Part shown: positions 1 to 13,500 of the stretch, piece after piece
How positions within the stretch are numbered: the first letter of the stretch is position 1
Layout of the letters: each line of letters opens with the position of its first letter
Assembly (NCBI GenBank): GCA_009193035.1
Contig: SWDT01000030.1
Location: 124,001-188,000, forward strand
Reading direction: 5' to 3'
Origin: Halicephalobus mephisto
Lineage: Eukaryota > Nematoda > Chromadorea > Rhabditida > Panagrolaimidae
DNA: 64,000 bases
Notes under the pieces: generated by a model
The model's database searches: none
Told to the model about the DNA's origin: nothing
Seen by the model: the letters and a program-made list of their open reading frames with translations, nothing else
Position numbers and translations under genes: made by a program

Positions 1-371
1 AACCAAAGACAACAATTGTTTATTACCGTAATATTTGTAAAAAATCATTTTTAAACAAATTTTTTTCCAATTTCAAAGAAATCAAAATAATTATTATTTA
101 AAATTTGAAAATTTTTGAATATTTCGTAAGTTGTGAAATAATTTCCCATCAATGTTGACTTTGTCTGAAATCAGCGTTTAGAAATGAGGTGGAATTGAGT
201 CAAACTCCCACCACGAAAGTCCCTGTTAGGACGGTAACTATTCTCGTCATTTTGGAATGAATTTTTTCGCAGCTTTATTTATATACTGTAACACTAAAAC
301 TAAAGAGCAAAATATCAAAGCTATGTACTATCCAATTCTCCTGTTCTGCAGAAAATACACCATGAAACAGC

Positions 372-709
372 CACCACATCTCTTGGGGATTTTCGTGCTA
401 GGAATCTGTTTTTTCATACTGTCTTCAACATTCATAAAATTACTTCAAGTCATTTTAATTCTTGTCTTTCACCAGATATATAATGGATATCCTCGGATAA
501 AGAGCATGTTAAGTGTCTATTCCGCCGCTAGAGGAAGTCCACAACACATGAAGAAAATTTTTCGGCGTAGAATCCCATTGACGATGAACAGCTTTCATCA
601 AATTTTCCATATCGACCCAATGAGACTTAAGTCCTTTTTTCGTCTGGCATTTCGGAACTATCGTGCATTGTTCCATTTCCGAACAAATCAATTTAAAAAT
701 ACTCGATAA
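372..709 (+). CDS. possible small single-pass membrane protein, unassigned
   Basis: A single open exon of about 112 codons starts at an ATG a few bases after a good 3' splice site (polypyrimidine plus GCAG near 360), the arrangement expected for trans-splicing. The N-terminus (about residues 7-35) is a hydrophobic stretch suited to a signal anchor. The rest is basic and rich in Arg, His and Phe. I do not recognise it. The opposite strand carries a competing open frame (509-739, minus) whose codon use looks at least as natural, so the strand is unsure. It may be a gene fragment or chance frame. Confidence 0.22.
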
Positions 710-898
710 ATTTAAAAAATTATTATATTCACCACCCAATCAGAAAATGCATTATTTTTTGACATATTGTAAATTAGGTCTTGAGAGTAATTACCCTCCA
801 GAGGTACGTTAATCCTCACGTTCTTGAACTTCCCGGTCCCAACAGGACTAAAAATATAATATTATAAAAAAACAAACTTGATTTTTTAAATTTAACCT

Positions 899-2460
899 TT
901 AGAGATGTTCTTCAAAAACCCTCGGGACCAGAAAAGAGAAAGTTTGATTCCACAAGTTGAGAAATTCTTCGAAAACAAAATTCCTCCCGGACTTGCGGTA
1001 TTCAAGGTAAAAGTAATTCCAATTCCAACTGAAATCGTGTTTCATTTACTGTCTTGAAAAATACCCACCTCCAGTGAGATTTTCCAGAGGAAGAGATCCT
1101 ATACGAGTAACGATGGATCTGCTATATCGATGGATTGGGTTATATTGAGGAGCTTCTACATCACTGAAACCAAAAACACAAATTTAAAAACTACAAAACT
1201 GTTTCAATATGAATCTTAAAAACTACAGTAATCTAAAGGAGAATTTTAGTTTTAGGTGGTAATTTTGCAATCGACGATAATGTAAGAATTCAAAATTGGT
1301 GTTGCTTCGATGTGAATTTTTGGAATTTTTAGGAACTACAGTAGCCTAAGAGACAGTTCGTGATTTTGGCATTTTTTAGAAATATATTCTAAATAAATCC
1401 GGAAACTTATTGTTGAGAGAGAAATCTAGACCGTTAGAGAAAGCAGCAATAGGTTGAATATTAATGAGCGTGGGATACTGTAGAGCATGAATAAGACTCT
1501 CGATTGTACCGTGTGGGAGGAAATATAAAAATTAATTTCTACATTGTTCGAGTAAAGATTATTACTGCTGTTTTGTCTTAACAGTCATGAATCGAGATCA
1601 TGTCAGATGTAAATAGTTTGGTCCACTCCCGAGAATTAATAATTATAAACGAAAGTACTAATGCATATCGAAAATACTACAATAAACATTAAAACGACCT
1701 ATCAAAAATGCAGTTACTTTGTATCGTAAAAGTAATAAACAAAAATTGTCACGAAGTAATTTCGATAAGAATTTTCGGAGTTTTTCGGAAATTTAAGTAA
1801 CACCCATGAATGTTACTTCGTATCTTACATGATTTCGTAATTGATTTTTAAATATCTTCCCCCAGAAAACCTAGCCACTTCTAAGCTGAGTCATGTAAAG
1901 TAGAAAAGCATCTGTCCACCTTCGGGGTTAATAATTATATATGAAAATATTAACAACCATCTGGAAAATTGTAGTACATCGTTAAAGCAGTTTTTTAATA
2001 TTAAAAAATAAGACTTACTTTTTTGCGATCTGAGAAAAAACATCTTATTCGTGAAAGTCACGATCGAATTTTAGGGATCTTGTATATCGTCCGGAAATAT
2101 ACAAAATATGACATCATTCACCGTATCCTTCGCAGATATCTCTTCCGTTAGCTAAAATTTACAATATTTTATATAAAACTTATTTTTAAAAAATCTCTTA
2201 AAATTTCGAAATTCCTAAATTTTAGGCCAAAAAAATTCGAAATTCTGAAAATTCTTTTGAAAATTATATAATACAAAACTCACTAATATTATAAACACTG
2301 ATTGATAACCCACGACGTATTCTTCGACGAATTGGACCACTTCCAAGTAGCCTAAAAATTTCCTATTCCAACAAGAACAAACTTGCGGAAAACAACAGGA
2401 CAATCAACGAGTTCTTGACATACCTCTATGAGTATATGACTCTTCAATTTCAGCATTTAT
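899..2460 (-). CDS. putative multi-exon minus-strand gene, unassigned, 5' end unknown
   Basis: Six short exons with consistent phases can be chained on the minus strand: an open segment ending at 2424, then 2284-2351, 2122-2151 (30 nt), 2019-2029 (an 11 nt micro-exon with perfect flanking sites), about 1065-1163, and 899-1028 ending in TAA. The chain reads as an acidic, Tyr/Val-rich start (YLEVVQFVEEYVVGY), a short hydrophobic run, then DVEAPQYNPIHRYSRS and an aromatic C-terminus. No initiator ATG is identified and I recognise no family. The donor at 1065 (GTATTT) is weak. A plus-strand reading of 903-1219 with its own splice sites competes. The phase agreement is the main support. Confidence 0.28.
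1411..1990. repeat. dispersed element copy plus an internal related pair
   Basis: The stretch 1411-1590 is recognisably related to 36580-36780. Both have GAGCATGAATAAGA-like and AGTAAAGATTATTAC cores around a TACTGTAGAGCAT-like motif in the same order. Within this stretch, 1585-1690 and 1885-1990 are two diverged copies of a second unit that includes TTAATAATTATA. These look like remnants of non-autonomous mobile or minisatellite DNA. They lie in the long intron of the tentative minus-strand gene. Confidence 0.5.
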
Positions 2461-2500
2461 AAAGAAATTAAAAAATATATATATAAACAAAGAAAAAAAC

Positions 2501-2690
2501 AAAGGTAAGAGAGAGGACAGATAAAAGGAAAAAAATGAAAAAAGTCAGAGAGAGAGGAACAGAGTAGAAGAAAAAAGCGAAAATTAAACCAAGGCGAGAG
2601 AGGACAGGTCAAAAGGAAAAAGAAATCCAGACCAAGGCGAGAGAGGATGTAAAAGAATAAAAATGACACTATTACCAAGGCGAGAGAAGA
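2501..2690. repeat. polypurine minisatellite, GGCGAGAGAGGA-type
   Basis: About four imperfect units containing ACCAAGGCGAGAGAGGACAG separated by A-rich spacers. The plus strand is almost entirely purine. An open frame on the minus strand here (very Phe/Leu-rich) is a translation of the repeat and not a gene. Confidence 0.75.
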
Positions 2691-3030
2691 AAATTGGTAA
2701 AAATCATGTTTTCGTTGCGAGATGTTTTTTCCATTGAATTTTTATTTTTTGAAGCGGGATTTTTGAATCCAATCTTTGGTTTCCTACTTCAAACAAGGTA
2801 AACGACCAACTTTTGCTGTCAATACCCCGGAGATTGTCCAATTTTGTCCTGACAACGTCAATATTTTCCTTTTCCAAAAATCTTTGATTCTGTTTATTAA
2901 TTTTTTTTATTATTTCATCAAGGCTTATTTATAAACTCTGTATTTCATTTTCCGTAGGTAAATTTGGACCAGACATATCCAGTTACAGAATATTATTTCT
3001 TCATATTTTTGGAAAAAAATATTTATAAAA
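2691..3030. other. gene-free A+T-rich spacer
   Basis: No exon with flanking splice sites and no clear repeat was seen. The stretch is A+T-rich with T-runs. Confidence 0.6.
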
Positions 3031-3262
3031 ATTTGAAAAATACAAAATTCAATAATTTTAAAATTTATTATTTTTTTAAATTTATTATTTTTTAAAAAAT
3101 TAATTGATATTCAAAAAAGTTATTTTTTTTAAATTTATTAATTTTCTTAAAATTATTATTTTTTAAAAAATTAATCAATATTTAAAAAAGTTATTTTTTT
3201 TTAAATTTATTTTTTAAAAAATTAATAAATTTTAAAATTATTGAATTTTGTATTTTTCAAAT
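3031..3262. repeat. A+T-rich inverted repeat, about 230 bp
   Basis: The left end (TTTGAAAAATACAAAATTCA) is matched in reverse complement at the right end (3241-3262), and the match continues through TAAAATTTATTA-type sequence on both sides. The centre is simple T/A sequence. This is a fold-back structure with arms of at least 40 bp, possibly a degenerate miniature element. Confidence 0.7.
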
Positions 3263-3419
3263 TCTTGGATTTCCTATTGTAAAGTGAAAATGATTAATTA
3301 GTTTGAAACTGTCCTTTAAAGATTCAGAAATCTAAAAGTAAACTTCAAATTTAGATTTATTTTGCTTTTTTGTTTGTATTTTTTTTGATATTAAAAAAAT
3401 TAAAAAATCGTGCTTATTC

Positions 3420-3810
3420 TTTAAATTTATAAAAAAAATTAAATTTTTAAATTTGTAATTTATAAAAAAATGAATTTTTGAAAATTTATAATTTTTAGAA
3501 AAATGAGTTTTTTAAATTTATAATTTATGAAAAAATTAAATTTCAAAAAATCCATAATTTATAAAAAACAAATTTTTGAAAATTTGTAATTTTTAGAAAA
3601 AATAAAATTTTTGAAAATTTGTAACTTATTAAAAAACGAATTTTCGAAAATTTTTAACTTATTAAAAAAATTAAATTTTTGAAAATTTGTAATTTTTAGA
3701 AAATGAATTTTTGAAAATTTGTAACTTATTAAAAAACGAATTTTCGAAAATTTGTAACTTATTAAAAAAATTAAATTTTCAAAAATTTGTAATTTGTAGA
3801 AAATGAATTT
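3420..3810. repeat. A+T-rich tandem repeat, unit about 39 bp
   Basis: Repeated alternation of GAAAATTTGTAATTTTTAG and GTAACTTATTAAAAAACGAA. The minus-strand open frame here (Phe/Lys/Ile repeats) is a product of the repeat. Confidence 0.75.
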
Positions 3811-4204
3811 TTTAATTTTTAAAGTATAATCATTTAGTTCAATACTCAAACAGAGGTCTTTGGTCGGGGGCTGTCAGTTTTAAAAAAATATAATTGACGT
3901 TATTTATGAATCTGACTCAGCATCAGGCTTTAGAGTTTTTAAAAACTTGGAAAATTTTATTTTTTACAAAAATTAAAAAATAAAAGTTTTTACAAAATGG
4001 TCCCAACACGAATTTTTGGAATTCCTAAAATTTTCAATTTTAAATAATAATTTTAAAATTTTATTTTTTACGAAAATTTAAATTTTTTTTTGTAAAATTT
4101 TTCGAACATGAATTCTGAGAATTCTCAAGTTGATATGTTAATTTCAAAGGTTTTTATTAATTTCAGACAGAGCTGTAAAGTTTCTGAAGTCCTCGATTTT
4201 TGAA

Positions 4205-4680
4205 TAAAACTGGTCCGATTCGAATTCGAACTTACTTAAAATAGATTTGATAGTTCTAAAATCGATAATTTTTGTCTTGATTAGAATTTTCAATTTTTTA
4301 AACTTCTCAATTTTCGAATTCGAACTTATTCAAAGTCGATTTGATAGTTTTAAAATCGATAATTTTTGTCCTGATTAGAATTGTTGATTTTTTAAACTTC
4401 TTAATTTCCGAATTCGAACTTATTCAAAGTTGATTTGATAGTTTTAAAATTGATAATTTTTGTTTTAATTAGAACTTTCAATTTTTTAAAATTCTTAATT
4501 TCCGAATTCGGACTTATTTAAAATAGATTTGATAGTTCTAAAATCGATAATTTTTGTCCTAATTAGAACTTTCAATTTTTTAAACTTCTTAATTTTCGAA
4601 TTTTTTGATTTTCGAATTCGGACTAATTCGAAATGAGTTTGATTTGAAAGTTCGGAAATCGACAGCTCTGGATTCGGAGG
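4205..4680. repeat. tandem repeat, unit about 94 bp, five copies
   Basis: Copies begin near 4221, 4315, 4409, 4503 and 4612 with CGAATTCGAACTTATTCAAA and share a TTGATAGTTTTAAAATCGAT core. The copies are diverged by point changes and small indels. No coding potential. Confidence 0.8.
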
Positions 4681-4979
4681 GCTCCAGGTCCCTATGTCAG
4701 CATTTTTACGAAAAACAACCAAAACACCTGCTTTTCGAAAAAATTCCGTGCATGTGATTTTTAAATAAAATTACAGAATATCGTATAGAGCGTTGGAATA
4801 TGACAGAACCCACTGAGTACTTTTGGAACTTTATAGGAAACACGTAAACATAATGTTTTAGGCTTAATTGAAGCATTCTGGGAATTCGTGTCGAGACAAT
4901 TTGCCATAATTAAATTGTAAACGTTTCTGGTTTTTTCAATATGGCTTACAACTTCACAGAAACGCATAGGAGTTCACAG

Positions 4980-6440
4980 TAATTGGTCTCAAATGGAAAG
5001 CTAAAACTTTTCTTTCCAAGACATTTCAGTGGTCTCAACTGGAAAGTTTTAAATTTTCGCGTTAAGATATTTTTCGGTCTTAAATAGAATATTAAAAAGT
5101 TTTTTAATTTCAAATGGAAAGCTAAAACCTTTCGTTCCAAGACATTTCAGTGGTCTCAACTGGAAAGTTTTAAATTTTTGTTCCAAGACATGTCTTTGGT
5201 CTCAACTGGAAAGTTTTAAATTTTCGTTCCAAGACATGTCTTTGGTCTCAACTGGAAAGTTCTAGATTTTTGCGTTTAGATATTTTTCGGTTTTAAATAG
5301 AAAACTAAAAACCTTTCGTTTCAAGACATTTTAGTGGTCTCAACCGGAAAGTTCTAAATTTTCTTCTCGAGAAAATTTGTCATCATTTTACGCCAAATAT
5401 TTCTGATTTCTGTAATAACATGGTTGACAACTTCATAGAGATACGTAAATGCGAAAATTCACAATAACTGGTCCTAATTGGAAAATTCACAATAACTGGT
5501 CTCAACTGGAAAGTTTGCAATAATCGGTCCCAACTGGAAAGTTCACAATAACTGGTCCCAACTGGAAATTTCGCAATGACTGGTCCCAACTAGAAAATTC
5601 ACAATAACTGGTCCCAACTGGAAAATTCTAAATTTCCGTGGTGAGAAAAGCTTTAAAAATTTTATATTAAATATTTTTAATTTTCATAATTATGTAATTT
5701 AAAAATTTTTTTAAATGTTAAATTTTAAAATTTCCGGTCTCAAGTGGAAAATTCTAAAAAATTGTATCAAGACAAGTTTTTTATAATTTTGTGATAATTA
5801 TCTATTTTTAAAATATTGTATTTTTGGAACTCTGCAAAGACATAAATTCAGATTTTTACACTTTTGAGTTTCTCTTAGAAACTTATAAAAATTTGCAAAA
5901 AAACAATCTTTTCCGGATTTTGTAACTTACATTTCCGTTTTTACAATAATGACTCAAAATGTCGGGAACTTAGACAAAAATTTTGTACTAGATAGTCTCG
6001 ACTGGAAAGTTTTAAACTTTCATTTTAAGACGATTTCTGGTCTCGATTGGAAAGTAATCTTTCGTGTTGAGATGATTTCTAATCTTAACTGGAAAGTTCT
6101 AAACTTTCGCGTTGAGATGATTTCTGGTCCTAACTGGAAAGTCCTAAACTTTCGTGTTAAGAGATTTCTAATTTTAACTGAAAAGTTTCGAACTTTCATG
6201 TTTAAAAAATTTCTAATCTTAACTGGAAAGTTTTAAACTTTCGTGTTGAGACGATTTCTAGTCTTGACGGGAAAGTTCTGGTCTTAACTGGAAAGTTCTG
6301 AACTTTCGTGTTGAGATGATTTCTGGTCTTAACTGGAAAGTTTGAAAAATCTATAATGAGAAACTTCTTGGTTTTGACCGGAAAGTTTGTGCTAAAAAAT
6401 TCTTTGGTCTCGACTGGAAAGTTTCAAAAATTAATATTGA
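4980..6440. repeat. minisatellite field built on CAACTGGAAAGTT
   Basis: Three related arrays. At 4980-5360 the unit is TGGTCTCAACTGGAAAGTTT plus a TTTCGTTCCAAGACAT spacer. At 5460-5630 a compact 28 bp unit is built on GGTCCCAACTGGAAAGTTCA. At 5990-6440 a unit of about 45 bp is built on TTAACTGGAAAGTTCTAAAC. Open frames of 68-95 codons across the field are repeat translations. Confidence 0.85.
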
Positions 6441-7500
6441 CATAATTTTCTTAGAATTTTGTAGCAAACATTTCCGTTTTTTATATTGCTTATGATGACA
6501 TTAAATACAGATGACACATTGTAATCAATTCTCTCGGGTTTTTTCATGCTAATTACCGTAATCCAAATAATTTATTTTCATCACTTTTTCTATAGTCTAA
6601 TTTTCGCTCTATTATTCCCAGTTATCAATTACACTGCCTCAGGCAATTTCCCACACAAAATCGAATTTGAAAAAAATTTTAATTTTTAAAAATTTCATAA
6701 TTAAAAAAATTTTATTATTTTATTTTTTTTTTAAATTTTATAAAAAAAATAATTTTAAATTTTAATAAAAAAAATAATTTTTAATTTTAATAAAAAAATG
6801 ATTTATAATATTTATAAAAAAATTATTTTTAATATTTATTTAAAGAATAATTTTTAATTTTAATAAAAAAAATTTTTAATATTTATAAAAAATAATTTTT
6901 AATGTTTTTTAAAAATTTTGAAAATTATTAATTTTTATTGTTCATAATATTAGAAGGCCGTTAACTGTCATTGATTTGCTTTTTTTCAGACTCAAATTTC
7001 ACTATTTGTACTTTATTAAAATTTTATTTTTTTTAAATTAAAATTTTGCATAATTCGGTGAAAAAAATTTAAAAACGAACTAAAATCAATCATTCTGAAA
7101 GTTCTTAAAAATTCCGAAAATCCGTGTCAAGACAATTCCATAACAACGCCCATTTTTAAGTTTTATTATATCACAATTTCAGAACACTTTTGAAATTTTA
7201 AAATTCGTTTCAGAACCATTTTTATAAAAATTGTTTATTTCTAATATATTTATAAAAATCAATTAATTTAGAAATTTTAAAATTCGTTTCAAAACCATTT
7301 TTATAAAAATTTTAAAAATTGATTAATTTAGAAATTTTAAAATTCATTTCAAAACCATTTTTATAAAAATTGTTTATTTTTAATTATTTATAAAAATTTA
7401 AAAAATCGATTAATTTAGAAATTCGTTTCGGGACCATTTTTATAAAAATTGTTTATTTTTAATATATTTGATAATATAATTTTGAAATTTTAAAGACTTT
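6441..7500. other. gene-free A+T-rich stretch with degenerate repeats
   Basis: 6660-6950 is simple AATTTTTAAT-type sequence. 7190-7480 has about four copies of a unit built on TTTTAAAATTCGTTTCAAAA followed by ACCATTTTTATAAAAATT. No exon is supported. Confidence 0.65.
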
Positions 7501-7531
7501 TCAAATATTACTATTAAAATTTCGATCGATA

Positions 7532-10500
7532 ATGTTTGAAAAAATTGTTGCTTGTTACATCTGGGGGATGTTTGATGCGGACAATTTTGTTGACCTTTTT
7601 CGTCGAGAATTTTCCGGTCCTTTGGCTGACTTGGAATATTCAATTTTTGCAGCAACAATGGCCAATGATGGCTGTACAACAGTTGTCTCCCAGTGATATT
7701 TGTTCCTTGTTTTTCTCCTTTTTCAATTCTCACTAATTTCGAAATTGTTGTTAAATTATTTTCTTATTATTTCACTGAGATATTCAGTTAATTTGAATAT
7801 TAAAAAATTTATATAAAAATTTAAAAAATGATAGAATGTACAACAGTTACTTTCCAGTGATATTTGATCCTTGTTTTTCTCCTTTTTTGATTCTCACTAA
7901 TTTCGAAATTGTTGTTAAATTGATTTTTCCTTATTCACTAAGATATTGAGTTAATTTAAATATTAAAAAATTTATATAAAAATAAAAGAAATAAGAAGTT
8001 GAACAACAGTTATTTTCCAGCGATATTTGTTCCTTGTTTTTCTCTTTTTTTGATTCTTACTAATTTCGAAATTGTTATTAAATTGATTTTCCTTTACTTA
8101 ACTGAGATATTGAGTTAATTTGAATATTAAAAAATTTATATAAAAATAAAAGAAATGATAGAATGTACAACAGTTATTTTCCAGTGATATTTGATCCTTG
8201 TTTTTCTCTTTTTTTGATTCTTACTAATTTCGAAATTGTTATTAAATTATTTTCTTATTATTTAACTGAGATAGTCAGTTAATTTGAATATTAAAAAATT
8301 TGTATAAAAATAAAAGAAATAAGATAAACTTTGCGAAATAAGGAAGCAACTGTCGTGTAACTTTCGATGATAACGAAAAAAACCATACTAGCTTTCAGTT
8401 TGCCAGTTTTTTCTTTTTAAAAATTGCCGCGCAGTCCCGCCTGTTTTCTGACTTGAGTGCCTCGGGCGTTAATTACGAGAAAGCCAACGTTACTCGTTTT
8501 TGACATTTTTATAATTTTCTTTTTAGCGACACCTGGGAAAACTTGGCCTACAGATGGTAATTGCTGGGTTTTAATTTTATATTGATTTTTGGATTTTTCA
8601 ATATTGGATTCAAGATTCAAGTCTTCCGACGCTGCTTTCCTCAAAGGCGCGGCGGAGACGGAATCTCCGCCGTGAGCGCCAGAAGTCAGGAAAATCCTCA
8701 ATCCAGCAGTCCCAGTCCTTCCGCTTCCACGAGTTCCTCATCTTCCAACAATTCAAGCTTCGGTGGGTTTAATTTTGGTTTTATTTCTATAACGTGAAAA
8801 TTACCGTAATTTAAAAAATAAAATTCAAAAAATTTTCAAAAATTTCAGAGATTTTTAGAGTATTTTTCGGAATTTTTGAAAGTTCCAGAAATCAGTAGAA
8901 AATTTCCAAAATCTTTTAAAAATCAAGTTAAAATTTCTAAATTCATTCAGAATCTCATTGAAAATTTTTCAAATATCAAATAGAAGTTTTCAGAAGTCAG
9001 TAGAAAATTCTGAAAACTTCCAAAATCTTCTAAAAATCAAGTTAAAATTTCTAAATTCATTTAGATTCTCATTGGAATTTTTCAAACATCAAATAGAAGC
9101 TTCTAGAATCCAGTAGAAAATTCTGAAAACTTCTAAAATCTTCTAAAAATCAAATTAAAGCTTCTAAATTCATCCAGAATCTCATTGAAAATTTCTCAAA
9201 CATCAAATAAAAGTTTTCAGAATCCAGTAGGAAATTCTGAAATCCTCTAAAATTTCTCAAAATTCAATTAAAACTTTGTAATCCATCTAAAATCTCGTAA
9301 ATTCTTCTCCAGGAATTTCAAAAAAGATTCTAAAAATCTCCAAAATGTAATAAAATTTTCTAAGATATTAAAAAATTTTTAAATTTAAAAAAGTTAAAAA
9401 AACATTTAAAATAAAAAATTTCTAAATTATTGATTTTTAATTTTTATAAAAATCTGATTTTCGAAGTTTCAAAAAATTCGAATTTATTTATAAAAATTTT
9501 TTATTTTTATAGATGTTTAAAAATAAAATGACGTGCGTTTTTGGCGTTGTGCGAACAATGTAAAAATTGTTTTTTTTGCTCAGCACCGAAGTTCAGTAAA
9601 CTTTTCTTTTTTTTGTTTTTAATTATTTTTTAAATTTTGAATAATTTTTTAAATAATTTTTGAATTGAATTCAAAGTATCGTGTGAAAAATTTCGTTTTA
9701 GGATAAAAAAAATAAAAAAATTTAAAAACAAATCCTATACAGGTGTTTTTAAAAATTTTTAATTTTTTAATTTTGTAAATTTTTTTGATCTACTATATAT
9801 GACTCTGCTGGTGATAGAAATTGCCCCAGGGTTTGGCGCTTTTTAAATCGGAAAAGTATTTTTCGAAAAAATTTAAAATTTTTTAAAATTTCAAAAAAAT
9901 TTATAAATTTCGAAAGAATTTTAAATTTTTTAAATTTTAACTTTTTAAATTTTAACTTTTTCGTGTTTGTCGTTGATGAACTCAAATTCGTCTTCATTGC
10001 TTCTTTGATTGCTTGTCCGGAACCGCCTCGGGGAAAGTGGTAATTTTGCATGACGTCCGAAAATTCTTAATGGACAGTAATGAGTAAAAAAGTAGTAATG
10101 CAAAAATTAAAAGTTGTTTTTCTTTTTTAACACCTGATTTTGTAAAGAACCTAAGACCACAAAAATGAATTAAAAATGCCACGAATAAATTAAATAATTT
10201 TATTTCCTTTCTAAAACGGAGATATTTATGAATATAATTATTTAATAAAAATAAAGTTCTAGTTTTTTAAATAATTTTAGTTTTGAATATTATCGATATA
10301 TGAAACTTTTTAAATAATTAGTTTTGAACGTTTTTGATATATGGAATTTGAATTTTAAATATTCTCGATATATGAAACTTTTTAAATAGTTTTTAATGTT
10401 TTTGATATATGGAATTTTAGTTTTAAATATTTTTGATATATGAAATTCTTTAAATAATTAGTTTTGAACGTTTTTGATATATGGAATTTGAGTTTTAAAT

Positions 10501-13500
10501 ATTTTTGATATATGAAATTCTTTAAATAATTAGTTTTGAATACTTTTTTATATATGAAATTTGAGTTTTAGGGATTTTTTATATTTGGAATTTTAAAATA
10601 ACTTTGGTGTTTTTGTGTATATGGATGTTTATGGAGGTTGTGATGGTGGAGGTTTCAGAATCCGGTCGTCTGAGATTCTTGGCTTTCGTTTCGGGCTCCA
10701 AACAGGTGGTAATTTCGACGGGTCGAGCCCTTTCGCGAGTCGTCATGGGGTCTTCTGTGTCGACTCAAACCAACTCGGACAACATCCACGACAACATTGA
10801 GTCCTTGGCCGACAGATTGAACCACTTGATAGACCAGGATCCGTGGCGGATGTCGGATATGCTGAAAATAATCGGGTTTGTTTTTTATTTTTTTTGAAAA
10901 TGAAGTTTTAATTTTTAGGATTTTGGGAGAATCAACACCGGATGAAAAACTTGCGTTGTTTAATGCGGGTATTGTCGACAAAATATGCAAATTAATAAGG
11001 GAAAACAACAACATCGAAGGAGTGCAGCTCCAGCAAGGGACGACGATGACGAAAAGGAAACGACAAAACAACCCTTCTCCCGCGAAACTCGAAGCCGGAG
11101 GAACTCGTGGGATCGGCTATGGAAGAGGATCCACGAAATCCGTCTGGGACATCGAGAGAACCGTCGAAGAACGCATCGCCCAGGAGGAGCACCTGATGTG
11201 GCTCATCTGTTCCTTGACGGCTTTCCTCTGGGGCGACGCTTTGAAGCTCTCCGAAGTCAACGCGGACTACTTAACCACCCGTCAAGCCGTTCATCTCGTG
11301 GAAGACTCCCTGTTGTCCATGATCATAGACACTTCCATTTTCCCGTTGCTCGAATATCACTTAAATAACGATTCTATTTTCGACGTTAGTCAACATTTGG
11401 ATTTTTATCAAGCTTTGATAGAATTGACGGCCGGTCTTGCTCTTATTCCTTCGTTTCTACCGTATCTCGTGAGTCCCAAAGATTCCGAATCCAAGTCGAT
11501 CGCGAAGGAGCTGATCCCGAAGTTCCGCGACTCTTTGAACAACTATATGAACAACGAAAAATTACCAGTTAGTCCGGATTTCACTCTGGTCGACTTCATT
11601 CAGAGAATCAACGACTTGGCTGAGGTTTGCTTTATTTCTTATTTTAATTCGTGAAAGTTTTGTTTCAAATTCATATATGAATTTTTTGGGATTTTCGAAT
11701 TCCCTCGCGAAATGAAAGAAAGTAGTAAAAAAAAGGTGAATTTGGTAAATTACTACGAAATCTACTTTCTTTTCAGGATACTTTTGGAGGTTTTTAGAAA
11801 CTTATTTCGGTAATTTTGTGGAAAAACTTTAATTTTAAAAAAATAATTTTCAAACTTTTTGAATTCCCGCGCAGGAGCGAGTGAGAGTGAAAAAATAGGA
11901 GATCTGGTAATTCTATCAAAACCGACTCGCTCTGTCCTCACTCGCGCTTCTTCCTTTGTTTTTACCTAAATTCCTAGAAATCCATCTCAAAACTAATTTA
12001 CAATGTTATTTTCCGATTTTTTATTTAAATTTTTTCTTTTAGCTTGTTCTAAAGTGTGCGAGGAAATATGAAGGAGATTTGCCGCCAGAGAAACGAGTCA
12101 AAACAGCTCATCCATCCAATCGTCGAAGTGTCCCGCTCATCGCCGAAGATCCAACTAACTTTACTAAAGCTGATGTGTATAAAAACGCTCTGATCGACCT
12201 CCAAGTCCAGTCATTCAAGTTGATTAATGATGAAGGAATCCCGATTTACAGTACTAACTTCAAAAAAGACCTCAAAGGAATCAATCCTGTTTCTACCTCT
12301 AATCGTGAGCGAAATCGAAGAATCGCAAAAGAACTGGCCACATTGTCGTCATCTTTGCCGTTGACATACGGAAGTAGTATTTTTGTTTGTATGGACGAAT
12401 CAAGAGTGGATTTGATGAAAGTGCTCATTACCGGACCAGAAGACACCCCTTACGCCAATGGCTTGTTCGAGTTTGATGTATTTTTCCCGTCTAATTACCC
12501 TAATGTCCCTCCGAAATGTCAGTTTTTAACAACAGGAGGTGGAACTGTTCGTTTTAATCCGAATCTTTACGCAGATGGAAAAGTTTGTCTTTCGATTTTG
12601 GGCACTTGGGAAGGCCGACCGGAAGAAAAATGGAATCCCCTCTGTAGTGCTCTTCAGGTTCTTATCAGCATTCAGGTAAATTAATGTTTTCCTACTTTTA
12701 CGATACAAACATTATAATTAGGCGAAAATCGATATATGGTTTTTGAAGTTTTGCGGCTCTCGGGGGAATGAACAAAATTAAAAAAGTAGTAAATTTAAGT
12801 TATTGCAAAATCTCCTTTTCTGCTTTTTAGGACACTTGGGAGTTTTTAGGATATTTCGAAAGTTGTTTCCAAATTAATTTCATAACATTTCAATTTTTTA
12901 CAACAGTTTTTTGAAATTTCGAATTTTCACAAAGCGAAAAAATTGTTGAATCATTTTTTGCCTGAACTCGAAATCGTAAAATTCACTTCAAAAGTACTGT
13001 ATTATTTTTCATGTTTTTAATAGTGTAATTATAAGAGTTGTTCGGACAACTTCATAACAACAATCATTGCTAATTTTTATAATGATATGGTTTTTGTTCA
13101 AAACAGCTGTAATTACCACCCACTGTGATTTGTTTTTCAGGCGCTTATTCTGGTGAAATTCCCATATTTTAATGAGCCTGGCTTTGAACGTCAGCAAGGC
13201 ACTGCTAGAGGAGATGAAGCTAGTCGGAAATACAACATGAACATTGAACAGGCCACTCTAATTCATGCCTTATATGAACAGATGAAGCATCCTTCGCCGT
13301 ACTTTAGGGATGTCATTTTGCGTCATATGTGGCTGAAAAAAGACGATATAATCAAGCAAGCTGAAAGTTGGCTGTCTTTGAACAAAAATCTTTCTTCCAT
13401 GGTTGAAAGTCCTGATTTTGAAGGTTCTCCGATGACTTTGGCGGTAGGTTGAGTTTATTTTTGTATGCAAACGTTAAAGTTGAAAAAGTGATATACTTTT

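Noticed and set aside
8417..8701. 94-codon minus-strand frame overlapping N-terminal ubc-17 exons
   Set aside because: It runs straight through two introns of the phase-consistent plus-strand chain and has intron-like composition in the middle.
9767..10182. Overlapping minus-strand frames of 62 and 94 codons
   Set aside because: Composition is briefly coding-like, but no acceptor/donor pair supports an exon on either strand and the 3' portions are simple A+T sequence.
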